NCBI GenBank assembly: GCA_027484495.1 | Contig: JAIXSW010000073.1 | Coordinates: 1-18,289 of the forward strand | Direction of reading: 5' to 3' | Length of the DNA stretch: 18,289 nt | DNA from: Gammaproteobacteria bacterium | Lineage (GTDB): Bacteria; Pseudomonadota; Gammaproteobacteria; Enterobacterales; Alteromonadaceae | Shown: piece after piece, positions 8,114 through 15,935 of the stretch | Position numbering within the stretch: position 1 is the first letter of the stretch | Layout: each line of letters begins with the position of its first letter | Made by a program: the position numbers and the translations under genes | Notes under the pieces: model-generated | The model's database searches: none | What the model was told of the DNA's origin: nothing | What the model saw: the letters and a program-made list of their open reading frames with translations, nothing else

Positions 8114-9493
8114 TCAGAGTACACCGGTCAGATTCAGAAACACGGCAACGATCGCCACTGGGGTGAACCAGCGGATACAGAACAGCCAGATACTATAAGC
8201 AACCGGCGATGTATTCAACTCTTCCCGGCTGGCGTGTTGCTGCACTTTCCAGCCGGCAAAAATAGCTATGGCGAGCCCACCGAGCGGCAGCATGATGTCT
8301 GAGGTCAGATGGTCAATGATTTCAAACAGGTTGTGCACTTCTTTGCCGACAAAATGAAAATGCCATTGAGTCCAGCTGGCGCCACTGAAACTAAAAACAG
8401 TCAACAGGCTTAAACACCACAGCACCGTACCGGAAACCACACAGGCCCGGATCCGACTGAAGCCTTTGGATTGAGTCAGCCAGGCCACCACCGATTCAAT
8501 CATCGCAATGGTCGAGGTAAATGCAGCAAATACCAGCATCACAAAAAATAAGGTGCCAACCAGCTGGCCACCCGGCATCTGGCCAAAGGCCACCGGCAAA
8601 GTGACAAAAATCAGTCCAGGCCCCTGCCCAGCGTCAAGATTCTGTGCAAATACAATAGGATAAATCACCATCGCCGCGATCAGCGCAACGGAGGTATCTG
8701 CCAGTGCAATCCAAATCGACGTGCGCGCAATCGACACTCTGCCTGGCATATATGCGCCATAAGTGATCATGACGCCGGAAGCCAGACTTAAAGTAAAAAA
8801 CGCATGGCCCAGAGCAATCAACATGCCGGAAACCGACAATTTGCTGAAATCCGGTGCGAACATAAAGTGCAGGGCTTTGGCAAAATCACCGGTCATGCCG
8901 GCATAAACCGCGAGACCTATTAACAAGACATACAAAGCCGGCATCATCCAGCGGATCACTTGCTCCAGCCCTTGTTTGACACCTCGGGCCACCACGACAC
9001 AGGTCAGAACTATAACTAACGTGGTCCAGAACAACAGGCTTGGCAGGTCTGCAGAAAACTGGCCAAACATGGCACCAATGTCAGCGGCGTTTTGGCCGGC
9101 AAAGCTGTTTTGCGCCGCCTTACTGACATAAGCGAACGCCCAGCCGGCGATCACGGAATAAAACGACAGAATTAAAAATCCGCCGACCAGTCCCATCCAG
9201 CCGGCAATTTGCCACAGCGGATTCACTTTGGCTTCAATCGCCAGCGCTTTGACTGACAATCCCGGGCTTTGTCTGCCACGCCGGCCAATCATCACTTCGG
9301 CCATCAACACCGGAATGCCGATCAGCAAAATACAAAGCAAATACATCAGCATGAAGGCACCACCGCCGTTTTGCCCCATGATGTAAGGAAACTTCCAGAT
9401 ATTACCAAGGCCCACGGCCGCGCCTGTAGCGGCGATAATAAACATCAGCCGGCTTGACCATTGCGGCTGGACGGCAGCGTTTGCAGTCGTCAT
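8114..9493 (-). CDS. Sodium-dependent transporter, NSS/SNF family (LeuT fold)
   Basis: 459 residues, the length usual for bacterial neurotransmitter:sodium symporters with 11-12 membrane spans. These import amino acids or related amines together with Na+. Transmembrane segment 1 carries the hallmark 'GAAVGLGNIWKFPYIMGQNGGGAF' region (residues 24-47; the unwound GLGNIW at 28-33 forms the Na+ and substrate sites). A conserved 'LGHAFFTLSLASGVMITYGAY' segment in the middle matches TM6 and the following loop. Substrate cannot be told from sequence. The ATG follows the prc terminator by only about 27 nt, so its own promoter is not evident. The nhaC gene follows on the same strand after 65 bp. The final residues (FLNLTGVL) end the last hydrophobic segment, with almost no cytoplasmic tail. 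Confidence 0.94.
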   Translation of the reverse strand: MTTANAAVQPQWSSRLMFIIAATGAAVGLGNIWKFPYIMGQNGGGAFMLMYLLCILLIGIPVLMAEVMIGRRGRQSPGLSVKALAIEAKVNPLWQIAGWMGLVGGFLILSFYSVIAGWAFAYVSKAAQNSFAGQNAADIGAMFGQFSADLPSLLFWTTLVIVLTCVVVARGVKQGLEQVIRWMMPALYVLLIGLAVYAGMTGDFAKALHFMFAPDFSKLSVSGMLIALGHAFFTLSLASGVMITYGAYMPGRVSIARTSIWIALADTSVALIAAMVIYPIVFAQNLDAGQGPGLIFVTLPVAFGQMPGGQLVGTLFFVMLVFAAFTSTIAMIESVVAWLTQSKGFSRIRACVVSGTVLWCLSLLTVFSFSGASWTQWHFHFVGKEVHNLFEIIDHLTSDIMLPLGGLAIAIFAGWKVQQHASREELNTSPVAYSIWLFCIRWFTPVAIVAVFLNLTGVL

Positions 9494-9520
9494 AACATAC
9501 TCTTATTGAAGGATCTCAGA

Positions 9521-9552
9521 TAAAAACAAAGGACTGCAGGCAGTCCTTTGTT
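9521..9552 (-). terminator. Intrinsic terminator of the msrC-proQ-prc unit
   Basis: A 13-base perfect inverted repeat, AACAAAGGACTGC and its complement, is separated by only 2 nt (effectively a 12-bp stem with a 4-nt loop). On the minus strand it is followed by a T-run at 9521-9526. It lies 22 bp after the prc stop codon and is the strongest terminator in the window. Confidence 0.93.
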
Positions 9553-9574
9553 CGTGGTCACACGCAATGCGGCG

Positions 9575-11599
9575 TTATTTTTTCGCGATTTTGCTGCTCA
9601 TCACCAAATCAGCGGTGATCAGCACAGTTTCTTCCAGCAATGGATCGAGTTTTTCCAGCACTTCCGGTGCGTCATCAACTGATTTTACCGCCGGCAGCTT
9701 TAACCGTGCCAGCCGTTCATTCAGGCGCTGCAGTTCACGCTTGCTGTCGCTGTCTTTTTTCGCCAGCCGGACTTTTTCATTCAATGACACTGTTTTCTGA
9801 TCTTTTTCCTTGTTGTACAAGGCAATATCGTCATTCAGGTATTTGAACTCAACTTCCTCGGCAATGCGTTTTTGGTGTTTTTCCTGCAGCATTGGCAAGG
9901 CAGCTTTGATATCCGGCACGCTGGCATAACTGGCTGGCGCGATGGAATCCCACGGTAATGCATTCTCTTCTTTGCTTTCGCCCCATTCTTCCGGATTGAT
10001 TGGCGTTGGATAGGTGATATCCGGCACTACACCTTTATGTTGTGTACTGCCGCCATTGATGCGGTAGAACTTGGCGATGGTGTAATTTAATCCGCCCAGC
10101 TCAGCATCGAAAGTGTCATAAATCCGGCCAAGACCACGATGCTGCTGCACTGTGCCCTTACCAAAAGTGTGTTCACCTACGACGAGCGCGCGACCATAAT
10201 CCTGCATCGCAGCAGCAAAAATCTCTGACGCTGAGGCGCTGTAACGGTCTACCAGCACCGTCAAAGTCCCATCATACAAAGTCGTGCCATCGGTGTCGTC
10301 GTTTTGGGTGATGCGGCCGTTGCCTTCGCGGATTTGCACCACCGGGCCACGGTCAAAAAACAAACCACTCAATGAAATGGCTTCAGGTAAAGAACCACCG
10401 CCATTACCGCGTAAATCGATGACCAGCGCGTCGATTTTTTCCGCTTTGAGTTTGATGATCTCTTTGCGCACATCTTCGGTCAGATTGTTATAAAAACTCG
10501 GGATGTTAATCACACCGACTTTTTTATCGCTCTGATGCAACTGCGATTTAAATACTTCGCCTTTGGCAGCACGATCTTCCAGACGGATTTTATCGCGGAC
10601 AATTTCAATCAGTTGGGGGGTCGCGCCAGCGCTGTCACTGGAAGCCATTACCTGCAACCGAACTTTGGAGCCCTTAGGGCCTTTGATCAAATCAACCACA
10701 TCATCCAGTCGCCAACCAACGATATCGACAAACTCGTCATTGCCCTGGGCCACGCCGACAATTTTGTCTTTGGGTTTGAGCTTTTTGGTCAAATCAGCCG
10801 GGCCACCCGGTACCAGACTGGAGATCACAGTGTAATCATCGTCTGCCTGTAACACCGCACCAATCCCTTCCAGCGACAGATTCATTTCCTGTTGGAAGCG
10901 ATCGGTATTACGCGGAGACAAATAATAGGTGTGGGCTTCAATCGACCGTGCATAAGCATTCATCACCAGCTGAAACACGTCTTCGCTTTCCGTCTGCGCC
11001 AGACGTTTTTTCGCCGATTTATAACGCTTAGTCAGGATATCTTTGATTTCTTCAGGTTTTTTACCTGCAAGTTTCAGATTTAACGCATCGAACTTAACGC
11101 GTTGCCGCCACAGCTCATTCAGCTGCTCTGCAGTTTCCGGCCAGGCAGCGTCTTCGCGTTCATATTCGTAGGCATCTTCAGTATTAAAATCAAAGCCTTT
11201 ATCAAGTACTGATAAGGCGTAATCAAAACGCTCAGCCCGGCGCTGCAGACTCAGATTAAACATCTGATATGCAAAGTCAAACTGGCCTTTGGCAATGGCA
11301 TCATCGAACTGAAATTTGTATTGCTCGAACGTCGCTACGTCCGATTTGAGCATCACATTGTGAAAATAATCCAGACTATCCAGATACTGGTCGAACACTT
11401 TTGCTGACAGTTTGTCGTCAATCTGCACCGGCAGATAATGCCCGCGGGTCAGGATCGCCGCTATACGTTTACTGGCAGTAAAATGTTGGTCAAGCTGAGA
11501 CAGTTCCGGCAGCGTGACTTTCTCCGCGACCGGTGCAGCAATAGTGGCGCCACTGAACGCCAAAAACAAACCTGCGGCAATACCTGATAATTTTCTCAT
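9575..11599 (-). CDS. prc: Tail-specific (carboxy-terminal processing) periplasmic protease Prc/Tsp
   Basis: 674 residues, close to E. coli Prc. It degrades or trims periplasmic proteins with non-polar C-termini and helps control peptidoglycan hydrolases. A signal peptide (MRKLSGIAAGLFLAFSGATIAA) covers residues 1-22. A PDZ domain lies at about 240-320 ('SLEGIGAVLQADDDYTVIS', then 'GGPAD'). The S41 peptidase core contains 'ALVIDLRGNGGGSL' and the active-site region 'DRYSASASEIFAAAMQDYG...GEHTFGKGTVQ'. Ser456, Asp467 and Lys481 keep the exact spacing of E. coli Ser430/Asp441/Lys455, so the enzyme should be active. The C-terminal part after residue 530 is the helical tail domain. It follows proQ by 15 bp, the same order as in E. 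coli, with an AAAGAG ribosome binding site in the gap, and ends at a strong terminator. Confidence 0.97.
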   Translation of the reverse strand: MRKLSGIAAGLFLAFSGATIAAPVAEKVTLPELSQLDQHFTASKRIAAILTRGHYLPVQIDDKLSAKVFDQYLDSLDYFHNVMLKSDVATFEQYKFQFDDAIAKGQFDFAYQMFNLSLQRRAERFDYALSVLDKGFDFNTEDAYEYEREDAAWPETAEQLNELWRQRVKFDALNLKLAGKKPEEIKDILTKRYKSAKKRLAQTESEDVFQLVMNAYARSIEAHTYYLSPRNTDRFQQEMNLSLEGIGAVLQADDDYTVISSLVPGGPADLTKKLKPKDKIVGVAQGNDEFVDIVGWRLDDVVDLIKGPKGSKVRLQVMASSDSAGATPQLIEIVRDKIRLEDRAAKGEVFKSQLHQSDKKVGVINIPSFYNNLTEDVRKEIIKLKAEKIDALVIDLRGNGGGSLPEAISLSGLFFDRGPVVQIREGNGRITQNDDTDGTTLYDGTLTVLVDRYSASASEIFAAAMQDYGRALVVGEHTFGKGTVQQHRGLGRIYDTFDAELGGLNYTIAKFYRINGGSTQHKGVVPDITYPTPINPEEWGESKEENALPWDSIAPASYASVPDIKAALPMLQEKHQKRIAEEVEFKYLNDDIALYNKEKDQKTVSLNEKVRLAKKDSDSKRELQRLNERLARLKLPAVKSVDDAPEVLEKLDPLLEETVLITADLVMSSKIAKK

Positions 11600-11614
11600 C
11601 GGACACTCTTTGTG

Positions 11615-12346
11615 TTAAGCCTGAAATAAACTTCCACGCTGGGTTTTGACAATCATGCCTGAAGCCAGCTGCACAATAACGTCTTGTTTAGCTAACTCTA
11701 CGACAGTGGCGGCGATTGGGTTGGCACCAAATTTAACCAGCACCTTACCGCCTACCACTAACTGACCTTCTTCCATCGCTTTGAGTTCAACTGCCGGCGC
11801 TTTTACCGGTTCTGCGACAGGTTTTGATGTCAGATTAGCGGCTTTCGCCACGCGACCGTCAGATTTGCGCTCAGTTTTTTTGTAAGCAGGTTTTGCTGGT
11901 TTGCCTTCGCCAGCAGGTTTGGCCGGAGTCGCTGTGCCTGCTGCAATGGCTGCAGCTTTTGCTTTGGCACGCTCAGCGGCCTGACGCGCTTTACGCGCTT
12001 CCTGCGCTTTGGCTTTGCTTTCGCTCAGCGTGGCGGCAGCATGCTCAGCCTGACTGGCATCAATCACGGCACCGTCAGTACCGTCTAAATCAACACGGCA
12101 GACGCCTTCTTTCACCGCTTCGAGATAACGCCAGCTGCTGGTATAGACGCGAAGCGCCTGACGCAACATCGTTTTGCTAATCAGTGGGTTTTCTTGCAGT
12201 TTTTCTGCAAGATCTTGAAAAATACCGACTTTCAGCGGCTTTGCCGGACCAGTCAGACTAAAACACAACGGAAATTGTTCGGCCAGGAGTGCCACAACTT
12301 CTTTAACATTGTGCGGTTTGGCTTGGACTTCGACTTGACTGGTCAT
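11615..12346 (-). CDS. proQ: RNA chaperone ProQ (FinO-domain protein)
   Basis: 243 residues (E. coli 232). ProQ binds structured small RNAs and mRNA 3' ends and acts as a global post-transcriptional regulator. The N-terminal FinO domain (about 10-115) carries the typical 'PLKVGIFQDLAEKL', 'ISKTMLRQALRVYTSSWRYL' and 'RVDLDG' stretches. A highly basic, Lys/Ala-rich linker covers about 110-188. A C-terminal Tudor-like beta domain runs from 190 to 243 ('EEGQLVVGGKVLVKFG' to 'IVKTQRGSLF'). The ATG lies only 3 bp after the stop of the upstream acidic-protein gene, so its AAGAG ribosome binding site is inside that gene and translation is likely coupled. prc follows 15 bp downstream. Confidence 0.96.
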   Translation of the reverse strand: MTSQVEVQAKPHNVKEVVALLAEQFPLCFSLTGPAKPLKVGIFQDLAEKLQENPLISKTMLRQALRVYTSSWRYLEAVKEGVCRVDLDGTDGAVIDASQAEHAAATLSESKAKAQEARKARQAAERAKAKAAAIAAGTATPAKPAGEGKPAKPAYKKTERKSDGRVAKAANLTSKPVAEPVKAPAVELKAMEEGQLVVGGKVLVKFGANPIAATVVELAKQDVIVQLASGMIVKTQRGSLFQA

Positions 12347-12349
12347 GGT

Positions 12350-12697
12350 TTAATACTCTTCTTCATCAATGACATCTTCGGCGTCGTCATCATCATCTTC
12401 ATCTTCGTCATCAGATGGCGCGCCATATTGTTCTATAAACTGCCGGCTGTGGTTCACTGCCCAATCCACCAGTTCATCCTCGTCTGCTTCGACCATCACT
12501 TCGCTTCCGCGCAGCTGGTCCCAGACATCCCGCATCAGCCGATCGATCAATGCAACATCTGCTTCATCTGGAATTAACGGCCAGATCGCATGATAAATGG
12601 TATTGATCCGGTCGGCGACCAGTTCTTCTTCACCTTCCCAGTCACCCACATCCCGGACATCGTACAAATAATCCTGGACAGACAACCAGTCTTTCAT
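12350..12697 (-). CDS. Small, very acidic protein of unknown function in the proQ operon
   Basis: 115 residues; I recognise no domain family. The body (1-94) looks folded and alpha-helical, with several Trp residues ('MKDWLSVQDYLYDVRDVGDW', 'IYHAIWPLIP', 'MRDVWDQLRG', 'VDWAVNHSRQFIEQYG'), and is itself acidic. The tail, residues 95-115, has 16 Asp or Glu among 21 residues and is probably disordered. There is no signal peptide or membrane segment. The gene is held firmly in place: its ATG overlaps the msrC stop in an ATGA junction, and its stop is 3 bp before the proQ ATG. That argues it is a real, co-translated gene. Binding to a basic partner such as the ProQ linker is speculation from charge and position. 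Confidence 0.85.
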   Translation of the reverse strand: MKDWLSVQDYLYDVRDVGDWEGEEELVADRINTIYHAIWPLIPDEADVALIDRLMRDVWDQLRGSEVMVEADEDELVDWAVNHSRQFIEQYGAPSDDEDEDDDDDAEDVIDEEEY

Positions 12698-13167
12698 AAA
12701 GTTTGTTCCAAACGTTGCTCCAAAGCAGCCACTATTTTGGCAAGGCCCAGCTGGTCCTGCTGATCAAATCTGGCCAGCGACGGACTATCAATATCCAGTA
12801 CCCCAATGATCTCACCACGTAAACGCAGCGGAAAAACGATCTCAGAATTACTGGCCGCATCACAGGCAATATGCCCTGGGAATTCGTGCACATCTTTTAC
12901 CAGCTGCACTTCACCGGTAGCCACCGCAGTGCCGCACACGCCTTTACCAATATCGATCCGCACGCAGGCTGGTTTGCCCTGAAACGGGCCTAACACCAAC
13001 TGCTGTTGTCTTAATAAATAAAAACCGGCCCAGTTCAGGTCCGGCATTTCCATAAATAATAAAGCGCTGATATTGGCGAGGTTGGCGATAAAATCGGTCT
13101 CGTCGGAGATTAAAGCTGCACATTGAGCCGTGAGCGTGTCATAAAAGGCTAGTTTTTCAGCAAACAT
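12694..13167 (-). CDS. msrC: Free methionine-(R)-sulfoxide reductase (GAF domain, fRMsr)
   Basis: 157 residues forming a single GAF domain. fRMsr enzymes reduce free L-methionine-(R)-sulfoxide in the cytoplasm, repairing oxidised methionine. The three functional cysteines are present as Cys68, Cys78 and Cys102, with the same 10 and 24 residue spacing as E. coli Cys84/94/118. They lie in 'KPACVRIDIGKGVCGTA' and 'HIACDAASNSEIVFPL'. The 'NWAGFYLL' segment and the C-terminal 'GVLDIDSPSLARFDQQD' stretch are also typical. The ATG at 13165-13167 has no clear Shine-Dalgarno, but a start here matches the family's N-terminus. It heads the msrC-ORF-proQ-prc unit and its stop overlaps the next start by 4 bp. 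E. coli also carries msrC (yebR) beside proQ. Confidence 0.94.
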   Translation of the reverse strand: MFAEKLAFYDTLTAQCAALISDETDFIANLANISALLFMEMPDLNWAGFYLLRQQQLVLGPFQGKPACVRIDIGKGVCGTAVATGEVQLVKDVHEFPGHIACDAASNSEIVFPLRLRGEIIGVLDIDSPSLARFDQQDQLGLAKIVAALEQRLEQTL

Positions 13168-13248
13168 CAGGTCTGGACGGGTTATTAACTCAAGGCCCCT
13201 ACCATACTTGGTTTGTCCGAAAAATTAAACCTTTAGGCAGAACATTTC

Positions 13249-13911
13249 TCAGGGATTTATCAGTTCAAACTGGACCTGCACGTCAGCACGGATCTGTTGC
13301 TGACCAAAACTGACCGGCATTGAATCCGCTGCCATCATCATCCCTTTGAATCTCGGACCCGGTGCACTGGACTGCTCATGCAGCTGATTGACTTTGCCAA
13401 GTTTGCGGCCACTCAGTGCGGCCAATTGTAATGCTTTGGCTTTCGCGGCCTGAAATGCCTGCTGCAGCGCCTCGGTATAATACTGTTCGCTGTCTGCCGT
13501 TTGCAGCTCTACCGGCTGGATCTGACTAACGCCTAATTTTGCCGCGCCTTCCAGCAATACCGGATACAACGCCAAATCCCGGATCAATACAGTGGTGCTG
13601 CGTTCAATGCGGAACTGGTCAAGTTTTTGTTCCCGTTGCTCCGGATACACTACCAATGGCGCATTATTCACATCGCTGGCTTTAATCTGATGTTTGCTCA
13701 GTAATGCGGCAAATGCCGCGCTTTGCGCATCTACCGCTTGTTTACCGGCAGCCACATCAGCCTGTTGGGCGGAAAAGACCAACGTCAGCCGGGCTTGGGT
13801 TGGCGTTACAGCGACAGCGCCGCTGCCATTAACCAGAACAAAATCGGCTTCAGCCGCGTACACCGACTGCCCCAGTGCTGCACACAACACCATCATCTGA
13901 CTCAATTTCAT
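13249..13911 (-). CDS. SIMPL-domain (DUF541) periplasmic protein
   Basis: 220 residues. A signal peptide (MKLSQMMVLCAALGQSVYAA) precedes a SIMPL/DUF541 domain: 'VNGSGAVAVTPTQARLTLVFSA' at the start, a 'YPEQREQKLDQFRIERSTTVLIRDL' strand pair, then 'QQAFQAAKAKALQLAALSGRKLGKVNQLHE'. Related proteins (BP26, YggE) form periplasmic rings or are linked to oxidative stress; the role here is unknown. An in-frame GTG directly upstream (13912-13914) is rejected as the start because AGGAG lies 7 nt from the ATG but only 4 nt from the GTG. It sits alone, 80 bp upstream of msrC and 84 bp downstream of the M1 peptidase gene, so it may have its own promoter. Confidence 0.9.
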   Translation of the reverse strand: MKLSQMMVLCAALGQSVYAAEADFVLVNGSGAVAVTPTQARLTLVFSAQQADVAAGKQAVDAQSAAFAALLSKHQIKASDVNNAPLVVYPEQREQKLDQFRIERSTTVLIRDLALYPVLLEGAAKLGVSQIQPVELQTADSEQYYTEALQQAFQAAKAKALQLAALSGRKLGKVNQLHEQSSAPGPRFKGMMMAADSMPVSFGQQQIRADVQVQFELINP

Positions 13912-13969
13912 CACAAAACTCCTGTTACCTCATGGCTTTTGGCCGGACTGGGGTCAGCATAGCAGCCAG

Positions 13970-13987
13970 CACAGTCGCCAGACTGTG
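13970..13987. other. Stem-loop between the M1 peptidase and SIMPL genes
   Basis: A perfect 7-bp inverted repeat, CACAGTC and GACTGTG, surrounds a 4-nt loop, 8 bp after the M1 peptidase stop codon. No T-run follows on the minus strand, so it is not a standard intrinsic terminator. It could protect the 3' end of the upstream mRNA. Confidence 0.4.
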
Positions 13988-13995
13988 ACAAAATG

Positions 13996-15834
13996 TCAAA
14001 GCGCTAATTTGTCCAGCTGCTGCTGCGCCAACGGATGATAACCCGGGCGCGCTTCGCGATAGACCTGGCGGGCCCAGCTGCGCCACTGCGGATTGGCTTT
14101 CAGTTCGCTGTACAGCGGAATAATGAATTTTTGCCGGCCGACGGACAGCAGGAACTGGCGAAGTGGCTGAATAATCGGTTGGTAATTCAGTGGGATCACC
14201 AATTGAGCCCAAGCGGTAAACACTTCAGCATTGCTGCTTTGCGACAGTGAAAAAACCATATCCAGTTCGTTCAGCTGTTGTTCGGTCAATTCGCGTGGCA
14301 GCAGGTCAATAAAATGCAGCCACTCATGCACAGACCATTCGGCAGTCGGCAACAAACGCAAGCCAGCCTTGCCCGCCAGCCATTGTTGCTGTGCCGCACT
14401 CACGCGGGCAAAAGCGTCAGACGCAGGCAGCGCCAATTCGTCCGGTAAACCCGGAGCGTTTAACCAGCGCTGCAGAGACTGTTCGCTAAAACTTTGTTTG
14501 CTATTCAGTTGTTGCTGAAAGTATTGGACAAAAGATCCAGTGTGGATCGACTGGAATGCAAAATGAGCAAAATATTCGCGCAGAAACTGATCAAACTTTG
14601 CCTGACCGAAATGTTGGGCCAACGTTAATAACAGGAGCTGGCCTTTGACATAAGGAATTTGTTGAAAGGCTTCTTCCGGGTCACGGCCGCTGTAATCAGC
14701 CTGTAAGCGCGAATCTGCCGGCGCCTGATGCGTCAGCAAATTGCGTAACGCTCGGACATTGAGCAGCAACTCCATATCCGCCCTTGGCTGGCCGTACACC
14801 TGTTGCATGATGCGGTTTTCAACGTAATTGGTGAAACCTTCATTGAGCCAGACGTCGTTCCAGCTGGCATTAGTGACTAAATTACCGCTCCAGGAATGCG
14901 CCAGTTCATGCGCCACCAGACTGATCAGACTTTTATCGCCGGTGATGATGGTCGGTGTCACGAATGACAGTCGCGGATTTTCCATACCACCAAATGGAAA
15001 ACTCGAAGGCAATACCAACAAGTCGTAACGTTTCCACGGATATTTGCCAAACAGCTGGTTCGCCGCATCCATCATCTTTTGCGTGTCTGAGAATTCCGCT
15101 GTCGCCCGGTCCAGCCAAAGTTTCTCGGCATAGACGCCGGTATCGGCCGACATGGCTTTAAAATGCAAATCACCAACAGCCAGCGCAATCAGATAAGACG
15201 GCACCGGTTGTGGCATGTCGAATTTATAGTCACCGTTTCTGCTGCTGTTGGCGCTGTTATCGGCGCTCATCACTGCCAATAACTCTGGCGGTGTTTTGAT
15301 GTGAGCCTGATAGGTGATGCGGTTAGCAGGTGTATCTTGCAGCGGGATCCAGCTGCGTGCATGGATCGGCTGTGACTGGGAAAATAAAAACGGCTGCTTT
15401 TTTTCGCTCGATTGCGCCGCGGTCAGCCACTGCAAGCCATTGGCCTGCGGTGTCGTCTGATAATAGACCCGGACGGCTTTGGTAGCGGTATCCAATTGAA
15501 TGGTCAGTGGCTGGCCTTTCAGCGCATCTTCAATACCGAGTAAATAGGCCGCTTTTTGCCAGTGCACGCCATCATTGGTGAACGTCACTGTGGTGATCTT
15601 CAGGTTACGGCTGTCCAGCACCAGGCGGTTTATGGTTGGATCCAGTCTTTCCAGTTGATGTTCCGCATAACCGGTCAGCTGTTGGCGGGTAAAATCAACC
15701 GCTAAATCTAACACCAGATGACGGGTCCGCACTTGCTGAAAATTGGCAAAACTATGTGGATCAGGCGCTACTGTGGCGGCCAATACCGGCATAAACAAAC
15801 CAAACACCATCAACCAACACAACACTCTGACCAT
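13996..15834 (-). CDS. Exported M1 aminopeptidase, leukotriene-A4-hydrolase type
   Basis: 612 residues, the size of the LTA4H/ColAP group rather than PepN. A signal peptide (MVRVLCWLMVFGLFMPVLAA) predicts a periplasmic or secreted enzyme. The N-terminal beta domain runs to about 220. The catalytic domain has GGMEN (282-286) and the zinc site HELAHSWSGN with 'WLNEGFTNY' (His309, Glu310, His313, Glu332). The C-terminal helical LTA4H-C domain covers the last 130 or so residues. 'IPYVKG' keeps Tyr395 in the place of human LTA4H Tyr383. By eye the residues matching Asp375 and Tyr378 are Glu387 and Phe390, which argues for a plain aminopeptidase rather than an epoxide hydrolase. The ATG has AAGAG 7 nt upstream. 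It stands 101 bp after the diguanylate cyclase gene. Confidence 0.94.
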   Translation of the reverse strand: MVRVLCWLMVFGLFMPVLAATVAPDPHSFANFQQVRTRHLVLDLAVDFTRQQLTGYAEHQLERLDPTINRLVLDSRNLKITTVTFTNDGVHWQKAAYLLGIEDALKGQPLTIQLDTATKAVRVYYQTTPQANGLQWLTAAQSSEKKQPFLFSQSQPIHARSWIPLQDTPANRITYQAHIKTPPELLAVMSADNSANSSRNGDYKFDMPQPVPSYLIALAVGDLHFKAMSADTGVYAEKLWLDRATAEFSDTQKMMDAANQLFGKYPWKRYDLLVLPSSFPFGGMENPRLSFVTPTIITGDKSLISLVAHELAHSWSGNLVTNASWNDVWLNEGFTNYVENRIMQQVYGQPRADMELLLNVRALRNLLTHQAPADSRLQADYSGRDPEEAFQQIPYVKGQLLLLTLAQHFGQAKFDQFLREYFAHFAFQSIHTGSFVQYFQQQLNSKQSFSEQSLQRWLNAPGLPDELALPASDAFARVSAAQQQWLAGKAGLRLLPTAEWSVHEWLHFIDLLPRELTEQQLNELDMVFSLSQSSNAEVFTAWAQLVIPLNYQPIIQPLRQFLLSVGRQKFIIPLYSELKANPQWRSWARQVYREARPGYHPLAQQQLDKLAL

Positions 15835-15935
15835 GCAACGACTCTTTTTTGCGACTCGGTATGGCGAGTTCCGCGGTTTATTTTGCTGATTTCATGTTAC
15901 CTGCTTTTATCTGTCGTTCAAACAGGGAAGCCGGC

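Noticed and set aside
13912..13914. GTG start for the SIMPL protein one codon upstream.
   Set aside because: Shine-Dalgarno spacing is 4 nt to the GTG but 7 nt to the ATG.
15842..15884. Short repeats (GAGTCG/ACTCG) between the diguanylate cyclase and M1 peptidase genes that could form a hairpin.
   Set aside because: The stem is only 5 bp and no T-run follows on the minus strand, so a terminator call is not supported.
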